Origin: Candidatus Competibacteraceae bacterium | Lineage (GTDB): Bacteria; Pseudomonadota; Gammaproteobacteria; Competibacterales; Competibacteraceae | Direction of reading: 5' to 3' | NCBI GenBank assembly: GCA_016713505.1 | Contig: JADJPA010000001.1 | Coordinates: forward strand, 1,054,001 to 1,118,000 | Length of the DNA stretch: 64,000 nucleotides | Notes under the pieces: model-generated | What the model was told of the DNA's origin: nothing | The model's database searches: none | Seen by the model: the letters and a program-made list of their open reading frames with translations, nothing else | Program-made: the position numbers and the translations under genes | Shown: positions 25,830-39,048 of the stretch, piece by piece | Layout: the number at the start of each line of letters is the position of its first letter | Numbering within the stretch: position 1 is the stretch's first letter

Positions 25830-26996
25830 ATGACGATGATCCCCATTCCCCCCGCAACCCTGGCTTCACCCTTGCCGCTGGAGCGGCTGCGGGTGCCGGA
25901 AACGCTGGACGGCCGCGCCGGCGCCAACCGGGCCGGACCCGATGTGATCTGTCAGCTAGCCGCCAGTAACGATCTGGAAGCCGTGCGCGCCTGGCTCGCC
26001 GAATTCCACGACTCACCGCAAACCCTGCGCAACTACCGCAAGGAAGCCGAGCGCCTGCTGCTCTGGGCGTTACTGGAGCGCGACAAAGCCCTCTCCAGCC
26101 TCACCCGCGAGGATTGCCTGCTCTACGAAGCTTTTCTTGCCGACCCACAACCTCGCGAACGCTGGTGCGGGCAAAAAGCACCCCGCTTCAGCCCGCGCTG
26201 GCGACCGTTTCTCGGCGCGCTCAATCCCGCCAGCCGCAAGGTCGCCATGCTGATCATCAACTCGTTGTTCAGCTATCTGGTCAAGGCCGGTTATCTGGCG
26301 GGCAATCCGTTGGCGCTCGCGCGCCGCCGCGCGCGCGGCCAACAGTCCGCGCGACAGGTGGAGCGCTTTCTCGAACACGATCAATGGCAAGTCTTGCTGG
26401 CCACGGTGGACGAACTGCCTCGCGATGAGGAACGCGACCGCCAGCACCACGCCCGCGCCAAATATCTGCTCGCCTTGCTCTACCTGCTCGGTCCCCGGGT
26501 CAGCGAAGTCGCCAATCATGCCATGAGCAGCTTCATGCAGATTCGCGGGCGCTGGTGGTGGCGCGTGATCGGCAAAGGCCGCAAGGAAGCCCAGGTGCCG
26601 GTCAATCAGGACATGCTGCAAGCGCTGCGCGACTACCGTCGCTTTTACGGTCTCTCCCCCTTGCCCGCCCCGGACGATGCCACCCCGCTGGTGTTGAACC
26701 TCAAGGGCACCGGCGGTATCGGCGACAACATGATTTATCGGATCGTCAAGGAATTAGTGGCCAAGGCGGCGGCGCGACTGGAAGCGGAAGACCCTTATCA
26801 GGCTGAAAAACTGCGCCGCGCTTCCACCCACTGGTTCCGCCACACCAGCATCACCCATCAGGCCGACGCCGGCATCGACATTCAATTTTTGCAGCGCAAC
26901 GCCCGCCACGCCCGCATCGATACCACCGGCCTGTACCTGCACGCCGAAGAAAAGGAATGGCACGAAACCATGGAACGCCATCGCCTCAAGGAATAA
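25830..26996 (+). CDS. Tyrosine recombinase / phage-type integrase
   Basis: 388 aa. It has an N-terminal SAM-like core-binding domain (about 55-175, with SPQTLRNYRKEAERLLLWAL) and a C-terminal catalytic domain. The catalytic set is complete: Arg223 in GPRVSEVA, Lys in GKGRKEAQVPV, His334 and Arg337 in THWFRHTS, His360 in RNARHARIDT and nucleophile Tyr369 in TTGLYLHA. It is XerC/XerD-like in length plus an ~80-residue insertion in the N-terminal half. No attachment sites or cargo genes could be identified around it. It lies 3.3 kb from the dif-like site and may be a stand-alone integrase remnant of a lost element. Confidence 0.88.
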   Translation: MTMIPIPPATLASPLPLERLRVPETLDGRAGANRAGPDVICQLAASNDLEAVRAWLAEFHDSPQTLRNYRKEAERLLLWALLERDKALSSLTREDCLLYEAFLADPQPRERWCGQKAPRFSPRWRPFLGALNPASRKVAMLIINSLFSYLVKAGYLAGNPLALARRRARGQQSARQVERFLEHDQWQVLLATVDELPRDEERDRQHHARAKYLLALLYLLGPRVSEVANHAMSSFMQIRGRWWWRVIGKGRKEAQVPVNQDMLQALRDYRRFYGLSPLPAPDDATPLVLNLKGTGGIGDNMIYRIVKELVAKAAARLEAEDPYQAEKLRRASTHWFRHTSITHQADAGIDIQFLQRNARHARIDTTGLYLHAEEKEWHETMERHRLKE

Positions 26997-27061
26997 ACTT
27001 CCACAGCTTTAGGCTGGAAATGCCGCTCGGCCGAGCCATGATTCGCAGCGCGAAAAATTTA

Positions 27062-27073
27062 AGTAAATTTACT
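27062..27073. promoter_or_regulatory. 12-bp perfect palindrome upstream of gdhA
   Basis: AGTAAATTTACT, centred 23 bp before the gdhA ATG. In this GC-rich sequence a perfect AT-rich palindrome in a leader suggests an operator or transcription-start-region site. The regulator is not known. Confidence 0.45.
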
Positions 27074-27090
27074 CAAGGAAACTTTCCCGT

Positions 27091-28446
27091 ATGTCGTCCT
27101 ACATTACCGAGACTATCAACTACCTCAAGCAAAGCAGCCCCGCCCAAGCGGAGTTCTATCAGGCCACCGAAGAAGTGCTCTCCTCGCTCAAACCCCTGCT
27201 AGACCGCAATCCCAAATATCAGAAGCACAATATCATCCAGCGCGTCATCGAACCGGAACGGCAGATTCTATTTCGGGTGGCTTGGCTCGACGACCGGGGC
27301 AACGTTCGGGTCAACAAGGGCTATCGCATTCAATTCAACTCCGCGCTCGGACCCTACAAGGGCGGTTTGCGCTTCCACCCCAACGTCACTGCCGGCACCA
27401 TCAAATTTCTGGGTTTCGAACAGATTTTCAAAAACTCGCTGACCGGCCTGGCCATCGGCGGCGCCAAGGGCGGTTCCAACTTTGACCCCAAGGGCAAGTC
27501 CGACGCCGAAATCATGCGGTTTTGCCAGTCGTTCATGACCGAACTGTTCCGTCACATCGGCGACACCATCGACGTGCCGGCCGGCGACATCGGCGTCGGC
27601 GGCCGTGAAATCGGTTATCTCTATGGCCAGTACAAGCGCCTGACCGCCAGCTACGAAGGCGTATTGACCGGCAAAGGCTTGAACTGGGGCGGCTCGCTGG
27701 CGCGCACCGAAGCCACCGGCTACGGCGCGGTCTACTTCGCTCAAAATATGCTGGCCGAACGCGGCGATTCCCTGGAAGGAAAAATTTGCGCGGTGTCCGG
27801 CTCCGGCAATGTGTCCATCTACACTGTTGAAAAGCTTTATCAAATCGGTGCCAAGCCGGTCACCGTCAGCGACTCCAACGGCATGATCTACGACGAGCGC
27901 GGCATTGATCTCAAGCTGCTCAAGCGCATCAAGGAGGTCGAACGCGCCCGTTTGACCCGCTACGCCGAAGAACGTCCGAGCGCCACCTACACCCCGGTCG
28001 AGAATTACCCCGCCGGCCGCAACGGCGTCTGGACCGTGCGCTGCGACGCCGCTTTCCCCAGCGCCACTCAAAATGAAGTCAGCGAAGAAGATGCCAAGGA
28101 CCTGTTGAAGAACGGTTGCGCCTGCGTTTCCGAGGGCGCCAACATGCCCTCCACCCAAGCTGCTATCGATGCCTTCCTGGCCTCTGGCATCGCCTACGGG
28201 CCGGCCAAGGCCGCCAACGCCGGCGGCGTCGCCACCAGCCAGTTGGAGATGAGTCAAAACGCCAGCATGATTCAGTGGGCCTTCGAGGAAGTGGACGCCA
28301 AGCTCAAGCGGATCATGGAAAACATCTACCGCACCGCCAGCGAAACCGCCAAGGAATACGGCGCGCCGGGCAACCTGGTGCTCGGCGCCAATATCGCCGG
28401 TTTCCGCAAGGTCGCCGACGCCATGATCGACCAGGGCGTCGTTTGA
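27091..28446 (+). CDS. gdhA: NADP-specific glutamate dehydrogenase
   Basis: 451-aa hexameric class I (S50) enzyme aminating 2-oxoglutarate with ammonium. Markers are PYKGGLRFHPNVTAG, the lysine motif AIGGAKGGSNFDPKGKS, DVPAGDIGVGGREIGYLYGQ, the dinucleotide fold at CAVSGSGNVSIYTVEKL and VTVSDSNGMIYD, and ANAGGVATSQLEMSQNA near the C-terminus. A 12-bp palindrome lies just upstream and a hairpin downstream. Together with gltBD 800 bp further on it gives the cell both low- and high-affinity ammonium assimilation routes at one locus. Confidence 0.97.
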   Translation: MSSYITETINYLKQSSPAQAEFYQATEEVLSSLKPLLDRNPKYQKHNIIQRVIEPERQILFRVAWLDDRGNVRVNKGYRIQFNSALGPYKGGLRFHPNVTAGTIKFLGFEQIFKNSLTGLAIGGAKGGSNFDPKGKSDAEIMRFCQSFMTELFRHIGDTIDVPAGDIGVGGREIGYLYGQYKRLTASYEGVLTGKGLNWGGSLARTEATGYGAVYFAQNMLAERGDSLEGKICAVSGSGNVSIYTVEKLYQIGAKPVTVSDSNGMIYDERGIDLKLLKRIKEVERARLTRYAEERPSATYTPVENYPAGRNGVWTVRCDAAFPSATQNEVSEEDAKDLLKNGCACVSEGANMPSTQAAIDAFLASGIAYGPAKAANAGGVATSQLEMSQNASMIQWAFEEVDAKLKRIMENIYRTASETAKEYGAPGNLVLGANIAGFRKVADAMIDQGVV

Positions 28447-28461
28447 CCCTTTAACAACCCT

Positions 28462-28500
28462 GCCGTCGCCGGTTCTCCACTCGTTCGGGCCGGCGATGGC
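28462..28500 (+). terminator. Hairpin after gdhA
   Basis: Inverted repeat GCCGTCGCCGG (28462-28472) / CCGGCGATGGC (28490-28500), 10 of 11 pairs with a G-U-type mismatch position, 17-nt loop, 15 nt after the stop. It lacks a T-tract. Confidence 0.4.
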
Positions 28501-28637
28501 CTCGCGCTGTCGCCTCGTCACACCTCCAGCTTGGCTCATTGTCCCGTGGCGGCGGCTTCGTAAACGGCTTTGAAAACCGGCCCGAACTGCTCCAGCGAAC
28601 GGTATCGGCGCGTCCGGCGCGATGGTATCTGGCTCGC

Positions 28638-29074
28638 ATGGCGGCCTTCGCGGCGGTGGCGGAAGCCGCTTCGTTCACGGCGGCGTCCGACGGTCGCGCG
28701 AATGGCTGGCCCTCAGCGTCCTGCCGAGGCCGTGGACCTTGCCGCTACTGCGAAACGGCAAAACGCTGAATATCCGGATGCAAGGCGCGATCAGCGTTTC
28801 CGCCACCGTCGCGCTCAAGGAACTCGCGCTGGCCGATGCTGGAATCGCGGCGCTGCCCGAACCGCTGGCGCGGGCCGAATTGGACCTGGGCCGGCTCATC
28901 CGGCTGCTGCCCGCCTACCGGCTGCCCCTGCTGCATTTCCATGCGGTCTATGCCGGCAATTTGGCTCCGCCCGCCAAGACGCGCGCGTTTATCGATTTGG
29001 CCAAGGAACAGATTCGGGATCGGCCTTGGCGGCCGAACTCGCCGCCACGCGGGCGCTCGAATCCTAACGCTTGA
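28638..29074 (+). pseudogene. Internally deleted LysR-family regulator
   Basis: Two pieces of a LysR regulator lie in different frames. At 28,630-28,690 one frame gives LARMAAFAAVAEAASFTAAS, the start of the LysR helix-turn-helix. From about 28,700 another frame gives the C-terminal part of the effector domain (LLRNGKTLNIRMQG, ALADAGIAALPEPLARAELD, AYRLPLLHFHAVYAG, KTRAFIDLAKEQI) to a stop at 29,074. About 180 residues between them (rest of the HTH, linker, most of the effector domain) are gone. The gene cannot encode a working regulator. It sits between gdhA and gltB, so it may be a former nitrogen-assimilation regulator; that is speculation. Confidence 0.75.
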
Positions 29075-29225
29075 GCCGTACGGAAATACGGCCCAACGGT
29101 TGCGCGAACTGTCATGGGATCAGTACTATGTCAAGTTGCAGTTTCGTAAAATTTAATACGGACCTTTTCATCAGGTTCCGTCCGGGAAAGGATGCCGCGT
29201 CAGCCGCTGTTATCGAGGAATTGCC

Positions 29226-33878
<4,653 letters not shown>

Positions 33879-33883
33879 ACGTT

Positions 33884-35320
33884 ATGGGCAAACCGACGGG
33901 TTTTCTGGAAATCGTCCGCCGCGAGCACGGTTATGCGCCGGTCGCCGAGCGGGTCACCCACTTTCGCGACTTCATCGCGCCCTTGCCGGAATCGGGTGTT
34001 AGCGAACAGGCCGCGCGCTGCATGGATTGTGGCATCCCCTACTGCCATCGCGGCTGTCCGGTCCACAACATCATCCCCGACTGGAACGATCTGGTGTATC
34101 GCGGCAACTGGCGGCAGGCGTTGGACGTTTTGCACTCCACCAACAATTTCCCCGAATTTACCGGCCGGATTTGTCCGGCGCCGTGCGAAGCCTCCTGCAC
34201 CCTCAACTTCAACGATCATCCGGTGACCATCAAGGACATCGAATGCGCCATCATCGACAAGGGCTGGGCGGAAGGCTGGGTCCAGCCCCAGATCGCCTCG
34301 CACAGGAGCGGCAAGCGGGTCGCGGTGATCGGCTCCGGTCCCGCCGGCTTGGCCTGCGCCCAGCAACTGGCGCGAGCCGGACACGCCGTGGTGGTCTTCG
34401 AAAAGAACGACCGCATCGGCGGCCTGCTCCGTTACGGCATTCCCGACTTCAAGCTGGAAACGTGGTTGATCGACCGCCGGCTGGCGCAACTGCGGGCCGA
34501 AGGCGTGGAATTTCGTCCCAACAGTCACGTCGGCGCTGAGATTCCAGCCCGCGCCCTGCTGGCTGAATTTGACGCCCTGGTGCTTTCCGGCGGCGCGGAG
34601 CACCCGCGCGATCTGAGCGGGCCGGGGCGCGAACTGCGCGGCATCCATTTCGCCATGGATTTTCTGAGCCAGCAGAACCGCCGGGTGGCGGGCGCAAAAA
34701 TAGCCGGCGAGGATATTTTGGCGACCGACAAGGCGGTGGTGGTCATCGGTGGCGGCGACACCGGCTCCGACTGCGTCGGCACCTCGATCCGTCAGGGCGC
34801 GGGTTCGGTGACCCAGTTAGAGATCATGCCCAAGCCGCCGCTGCACGAAAACAAGCTGCTGACCTGGCCGGATTGGCCGTTGAAACTGCGGACCTCCTCA
34901 TCCCACGAGGAAGGCTGCGAGCGCGACTGGGCAGTTGCCACCAAACAGTTTCTCGGCCAGGACGGCCAAGTGACAGCGATCCAAATCGTGCGGCTGGAAT
35001 GGAAGGAGCAAAATGGCCGGCAGGTCATGGTCGAGGTGCCAGACAGCGCATTTGAGCTCAAGGCCGATCTGGTGTTGCTGGCGATGGGCTTCATCCATCC
35101 GATCCAGGAAGGGATGCTGAAGGAGCTGGGCGTAGCTCTGGACGACCGAGGCAACGTCGCCGCCGGCACCGACGAATATCAGACCTCGGTCAACAAAATC
35201 TTTGCCGCCGGCGACATGCGCCGAGGCCAATCGCTGGTGGTCTGGGCCATTCGCGAGGGCCGGCAATGCGCCCGCGCCGTGGATGAATACCTGATGGGAA
35301 GTTCCGAGCTGCCGCTTTGA
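33884..35320 (+). CDS. gltD: Glutamate synthase, small subunit
   Basis: 478-aa FAD/NADPH-binding partner of GltB. The N-terminal Fe-S region has CMDCGIPYCHRGCPVHNIIP and GRICPAPCEASCTLNFN. The FAD fold is VAVIGSGPAGLACAQQLA with FEKNDRIGGLLRYGIPDFKL. The NADPH site is VVVIGGGDTGSDCVG and the final FAD motif NKIFAAGDMRRGQSLVVWAI. It starts 5 bp after gltB (operon). It supplies electrons from NADPH through the flavin to the GltB 3Fe-4S centre. Confidence 0.97.
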   Translation: MGKPTGFLEIVRREHGYAPVAERVTHFRDFIAPLPESGVSEQAARCMDCGIPYCHRGCPVHNIIPDWNDLVYRGNWRQALDVLHSTNNFPEFTGRICPAPCEASCTLNFNDHPVTIKDIECAIIDKGWAEGWVQPQIASHRSGKRVAVIGSGPAGLACAQQLARAGHAVVVFEKNDRIGGLLRYGIPDFKLETWLIDRRLAQLRAEGVEFRPNSHVGAEIPARALLAEFDALVLSGGAEHPRDLSGPGRELRGIHFAMDFLSQQNRRVAGAKIAGEDILATDKAVVVIGGGDTGSDCVGTSIRQGAGSVTQLEIMPKPPLHENKLLTWPDWPLKLRTSSSHEEGCERDWAVATKQFLGQDGQVTAIQIVRLEWKEQNGRQVMVEVPDSAFELKADLVLLAMGFIHPIQEGMLKELGVALDDRGNVAAGTDEYQTSVNKIFAAGDMRRGQSLVVWAIREGRQCARAVDEYLMGSSELPL

Positions 35321-35660
35321 GCGCGCGCAGCGCAAGGGTTCATCGCCCGAGCGCCGTCCTGAAGCGGTGACGGTGAGAGTGTCGACGCCCAGGGCCGCAT
35401 CCGGTGCGGTACTGGGCGCGCTTCGATTCTCAGGCCCCCACTCGCTCATTGAAATCCCAGAACGGGTCGGCGTCAGCCGCGTCCGTCGGGAACCTCGACC
35501 TCAATGGCGTGTTCCTGGTGATCGTCGACCAATGAAATAGCCGGTTCAAGCTGCTCCACCCCGTCTACCCCCCGCCGGCGCGACGCGCTGGCCGGCGGTC
35601 ATTGCTGAAACCGGGTTGACGGTTGGCTGGAGGGTTGGGCTTACGGGATCGGGGGGAAAT
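35321..35660. other. 340-bp intergenic region without a supported gene
   Basis: Lies between the convergent gltD and thiM. Minus-strand codons around 35,480-35,580 encode a short acidic tail (VEQLEPAISLVDDHQEHAIE and a little more before TGA) that reads like the end of a protein, but no start or upstream body is present. No repeat or clear terminator seen. Confidence 0.5.
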
Positions 35661-36473
35661 TCAGGGGGTGATTTCCCGACAGCGGCATTGTCTGATGAAG
35701 CGAGTCTCATCCAATCCATACAGCGCATCCAGCAGCGCGACTTGTAAGCTTCCCGGTCCCGGCGATCGTTCCGCCGCGACTTCTCCGGCGACGCCAAAGA
35801 CCGCCAGACCCGCCGCCGCCGCTGTGAAAGCGTCCCGTTCCACAGCCAGAAACGCCCCGATGACCGCCGTCGCCGAGCACCCCAAACCGGTCACCCGCGC
35901 CATCAGGGGATGGCCGTTCTCGATGGTCGTGACGCGTTGGCCGTCGGTCACATAGTCCACCGCGCCCGTGATCGCGACCGCCGCTCCAGCGCCAGCGGCC
36001 ACTTGCCGCGCCCCGTCCAGCGCCGCCGCCGCGCTATCTAGGCTGTCCACACCTTTGCCGCGTCCGGCCTGTCCCGCCGCCAGGGCCAGGATTTCCGAAC
36101 CGTTGCCCCGGATCACGGTCGGCCCCAATCGCGCCAAAGCCTCGGCCGCCGCTCGCCGGTACGGCGTCGCGCCCGCGCCGACCGGATCGAGAATCCAGGG
36201 GATGCCCTGGGCCCGAGCCGTGATGGCCGCCAGTTTAGCCGCCGCGATCTGCTCCGAATACAGCGTGCCGATATTGACGACCAGCGCTTGACTGATGGCG
36301 ACGAAATCCTCTACCTCGTCGCTGGAATGCACCATCGCCGGCGACGCGCCCAGCGCCAGTAAAGCGTTCGCGGTATTGTTCATCACCACGAAATTGGTGA
36401 TGTTGTGCACCAGCGGCCGTCGTTCTCGTACGGCGGTCAGCAGCTTCCAAATGGTCTCGGCGGTCAGGCTCAT
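35661..36473 (-). CDS. thiM: Hydroxyethylthiazole kinase
   Basis: 270-aa ribokinase-like enzyme phosphorylating 4-methyl-5-(2-hydroxyethyl)thiazole in thiamine salvage. Family motifs are LVHNITNFVVMNNTANALLA, ALGASPAMVHSSDEVEDF, PWILDPVGAGATPYR, VIRGNGSEILALAA and the catalytic-loop region VTGLGCSATAVIGAFLA (Cys present). It begins 7 bp after guaC ends and is probably the last gene of glgC-malQ-guaC-thiM. No ThiD or ThiE gene is adjacent, and no TPP riboswitch was recognised in front of it. Confidence 0.93.
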   Translation of the reverse strand: MSLTAETIWKLLTAVRERRPLVHNITNFVVMNNTANALLALGASPAMVHSSDEVEDFVAISQALVVNIGTLYSEQIAAAKLAAITARAQGIPWILDPVGAGATPYRRAAAEALARLGPTVIRGNGSEILALAAGQAGRGKGVDSLDSAAAALDGARQVAAGAGAAVAITGAVDYVTDGQRVTTIENGHPLMARVTGLGCSATAVIGAFLAVERDAFTAAAAGLAVFGVAGEVAAERSPGPGSLQVALLDALYGLDETRFIRQCRCREITP

Positions 36474-36480
36474 GGCCGGC

Positions 36481-37524
36481 TCAGGCGTCGAAGATCGGAT
36501 TGTGTTGTTCGGCCACCCGCACGAAGGTGGTGCGCTTGGTCAGTTCCTTCAGCTGGCCCGCTCCCACATACGTGCAGGCCGAGCGCAGTCCGCCCAGGAT
36601 GTCCTTGATCGTTTCCGCGACCGGCCCACGATAGGGAACGGTCACGGTTTTCCCTTCCGAGGCGCGGTATTCCGCCACGCCGCCGCTGTACTTTTCCATC
36701 GCCGTGCGGGAGCTCATGCCGTAAAATTCCACGAACCGCTGACCATCGCGCTCCAGCAGTTCGCCGCCGCCCTCGTCGTGGCCCGCCAGCATCCCGCCCA
36801 ACATCACGAAATCCGCCCCGGCCCCAAACGCCTTGGCTACATCGCCGGCACAGGTGCAACCGCCGTCTGAAATGATCTGCCCGGACAAACCGTGAGCCGC
36901 GTCGGCGCATTCGATGATCGCCGACAGCTGCGGGTAACCGACCCCGGTTTTCACGCGGGTCGTACACACCGAACCCGGCCCGATCCCGACCTTGACGACA
37001 TCGGCGCCCGACAGCAGCAACTGCTCGACCATCTCGCCGGTGACCACGTTGCCGGCCATGATGATCTTATCGGGATGGCGTTGCCGCACCTTGGTGATCT
37101 GTTCGACGAAATATTCGGAATAACCGTTCGCCACGTCCATGCAAATGAACGACAGCTCCGGCCGACGCGCCAGGATCCGCTCCAGCTTGGCCAGATCGCT
37201 GTCGAGGATGCCGGTGCTGACCGCCACATGCATCAGCTGACCCTGCTCCGGCAGCGCGGCGCTGAAGGCTTCCCATTCCTCTGGTGAATAATGCTTGCGC
37301 ACCGCCGTGAACAATCCTTGTCGGGCCAGCGCCATGGCCATGGCGAAGGTGCCGACGCTGTCCATGTTGGCCGCCATGATCGGGATACCGGTCCAGGTCC
37401 GGCCGCTGTGGCGGAACTTGAAGGTCCGCTCCAGGCTCACTTGCGAGCGGCTGCCGAGCGTCGAGCGCTTGGGCCGGATCAATACATCCCTGAAGCCCAG
37501 TTTCAGATCGGCTTCAATGCGCAT
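36481..37524 (-). CDS. guaC: GMP reductase
   Basis: 347-aa TIM-barrel enzyme reducing GMP to IMP with NADPH. The catalytic Cys187 lies in GIGPGSVCTTRVKTG, matching Cys186 of E. coli GuaC. LGFRDVLIRPKRSTLGSRSQ at the start, GADFVMLGGMLAGHDE and YGMSSRTAMEKYSGGVAEYR (the flap that separates GMP reductase from IMP dehydrogenase) and the absence of a CBS insert fix the assignment. It starts at the base next to the malQ stop codon, with zero spacing. Confidence 0.95.
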   Translation of the reverse strand: MRIEADLKLGFRDVLIRPKRSTLGSRSQVSLERTFKFRHSGRTWTGIPIMAANMDSVGTFAMAMALARQGLFTAVRKHYSPEEWEAFSAALPEQGQLMHVAVSTGILDSDLAKLERILARRPELSFICMDVANGYSEYFVEQITKVRQRHPDKIIMAGNVVTGEMVEQLLLSGADVVKVGIGPGSVCTTRVKTGVGYPQLSAIIECADAAHGLSGQIISDGGCTCAGDVAKAFGAGADFVMLGGMLAGHDEGGGELLERDGQRFVEFYGMSSRTAMEKYSGGVAEYRASEGKTVTVPYRGPVAETIKDILGGLRSACTYVGAGQLKELTKRTTFVRVAEQHNPIFDA

Positions 37525-38997
37525 TCAAATCCGACCGTACAGCGTCAGTAGATGCCGGTAATGACCCGCCAGCCGCGGTTCGACCTGATCCCAGCGGAAC
37601 CGCCAGCGCCAGTTCCCCTCGGCCACGCCCGGCTGGTTCATGCGGTCCGCGCCGCCGAGCGCCAGCACGTCCTGCATCGGCACCACCGCCAGCCGCGCCA
37701 CTGAAGCCAATGCCGTTCGGACCAGCCGTTCAGGCATTTGTGCCGGACCGCCGCCCAGATAATCGAACATATGATTGCGGGTCGGCTCGTCTAACTCCTC
37801 CAGCCAACCCAGCGTGGTGTTGTTGTCGTGGGTGCCGGTATAGACCACCGAATTACTGACGTGATGGTGCGGCAGGTACGGATTTTCCGCGTCGCCCCCG
37901 AAGGCGAAATGCAGTACTTTCATGCCCGGCAGGCCGTGTTTGTCGCGCAGCGCCTCGACCGCCGGCGTGATGATGCCAAGGTCTTCCGCCACCAGCGGCA
38001 AGCGGCCGAACTCCGCGCGCAGCGCTTGGAACAACTCATCGCCTGGTGCTTCCCGCCACTGTCCCGCCACGGCGGTTTCGGCGTCGGCCGGGATTTCCCA
38101 GTACGACTCCAAACCCCGGAAATGATCGATCCTCAATAGATCGAACTGCGTCAATTGCGTGCGAATGCGTTCCTTCCACCACTGAAAGCCGTCGGCGCGC
38201 ATCGCCGCCCACGCATAATGCGGGTTGCCCCACAATTGGCCGGTGGCCGAAAAATAATCCGGTGGCACGCCGGCCACCACCTCCGGCCGTCCCTCCGCAT
38301 CCAGTAAAAAGCAATCGCGCCGCGCCCAAACGTCGGCGCTGTCGTAGCCGACGAACAAAGGAATATCGCCGAAAATCAGAATACCGCGCTCGTTGGCGTA
38401 CTGCTTGAGCGCCGCCCACTGCCGGTAAAACAGAAATTGCTCGAACTGGCATTGCGCCACGGTCTCGGCAAACTGCCGCCGCATCGCCGCCAGCGCATCC
38501 TGGTGTCGGTCGCGCAGTTCGCGCGGCCAGTCGAACCAAGCGGCCTGACCGTGGGCCGCGCGGATCGCCTGATACAGCGCGTAATCCTCCAGCCAATCCC
38601 GCCGCTCCCGCACGAATGCTTCATACTCGCCTCGCGCCCGATCCGCTTGTTGGAAGCCTTGACGGGCCTCGCTCAAGCGTCGTTGCCGGTAGGTCCAGCC
38701 GTCCTCGCCCTCGCTAGGACCGCCGTCCGGCTGAAGCCAGCCCGCCTCGACCAACGGCTCCAGAGCGATCAGCCGCGGGTTGCCGGCATGGACCGATTGC
38801 GCCGAATAGGGCGATAGATCAGCGTGCGGCGGCGCGAGAGGCAACGTCTGCCAGACCGTAAAACCGCAGGCGGCCATGAATTCCACGAAGCGGTAAGCTT
38901 CCGGTCCCAAATCGCCGTTGTCGTAACCGCCGGGAAGCGAGGTCGGGTGCAGCAGCAAACCCGCGCGCCGCCTTTCTGCTGGCGAGCCTTGGCTCAT
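37525..38997 (-). CDS. malQ: 4-alpha-glucanotransferase (amylomaltase)
   Basis: 490-aa GH77 enzyme transferring maltooligosaccharide units, about the size of the shorter bacterial/plant-type DPE1 enzymes. Markers are LLLHPTSLPGGYDNGDLGPE at the N-terminus, LLRIDHFRGLESYWEIPADA with the nucleophile aspartate, VAEDLGIITPAVEALRDKHG with the acid/base glutamate and YTGTHDNNTTLGW. It is 51 bp downstream of glgC and probably in the same transcript. It reworks short glucans released during glycogen turnover with GlgX. Confidence 0.95.
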   Translation of the reverse strand: MSQGSPAERRRAGLLLHPTSLPGGYDNGDLGPEAYRFVEFMAACGFTVWQTLPLAPPHADLSPYSAQSVHAGNPRLIALEPLVEAGWLQPDGGPSEGEDGWTYRQRRLSEARQGFQQADRARGEYEAFVRERRDWLEDYALYQAIRAAHGQAAWFDWPRELRDRHQDALAAMRRQFAETVAQCQFEQFLFYRQWAALKQYANERGILIFGDIPLFVGYDSADVWARRDCFLLDAEGRPEVVAGVPPDYFSATGQLWGNPHYAWAAMRADGFQWWKERIRTQLTQFDLLRIDHFRGLESYWEIPADAETAVAGQWREAPGDELFQALRAEFGRLPLVAEDLGIITPAVEALRDKHGLPGMKVLHFAFGGDAENPYLPHHHVSNSVVYTGTHDNNTTLGWLEELDEPTRNHMFDYLGGGPAQMPERLVRTALASVARLAVVPMQDVLALGGADRMNQPGVAEGNWRWRFRWDQVEPRLAGHYRHLLTLYGRI

Positions 38998-39048
38998 GCG
39001 TGATAACTCCTCAAAAGTGGCTGTTATTTTAGATGTCTGAAGCCGACG

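Noticed and set aside
26997..28461. Attachment sites or island borders around the recombinase gene
   Set aside because: No direct repeats or tRNA gene could be found by eye on either side, so no mobile element is called.
35460..35600. Short acidic reading frame between gltD and thiM
   Set aside because: About 35 codons with no start, RBS or recognisable family; kept only as a note in the intergenic entry.
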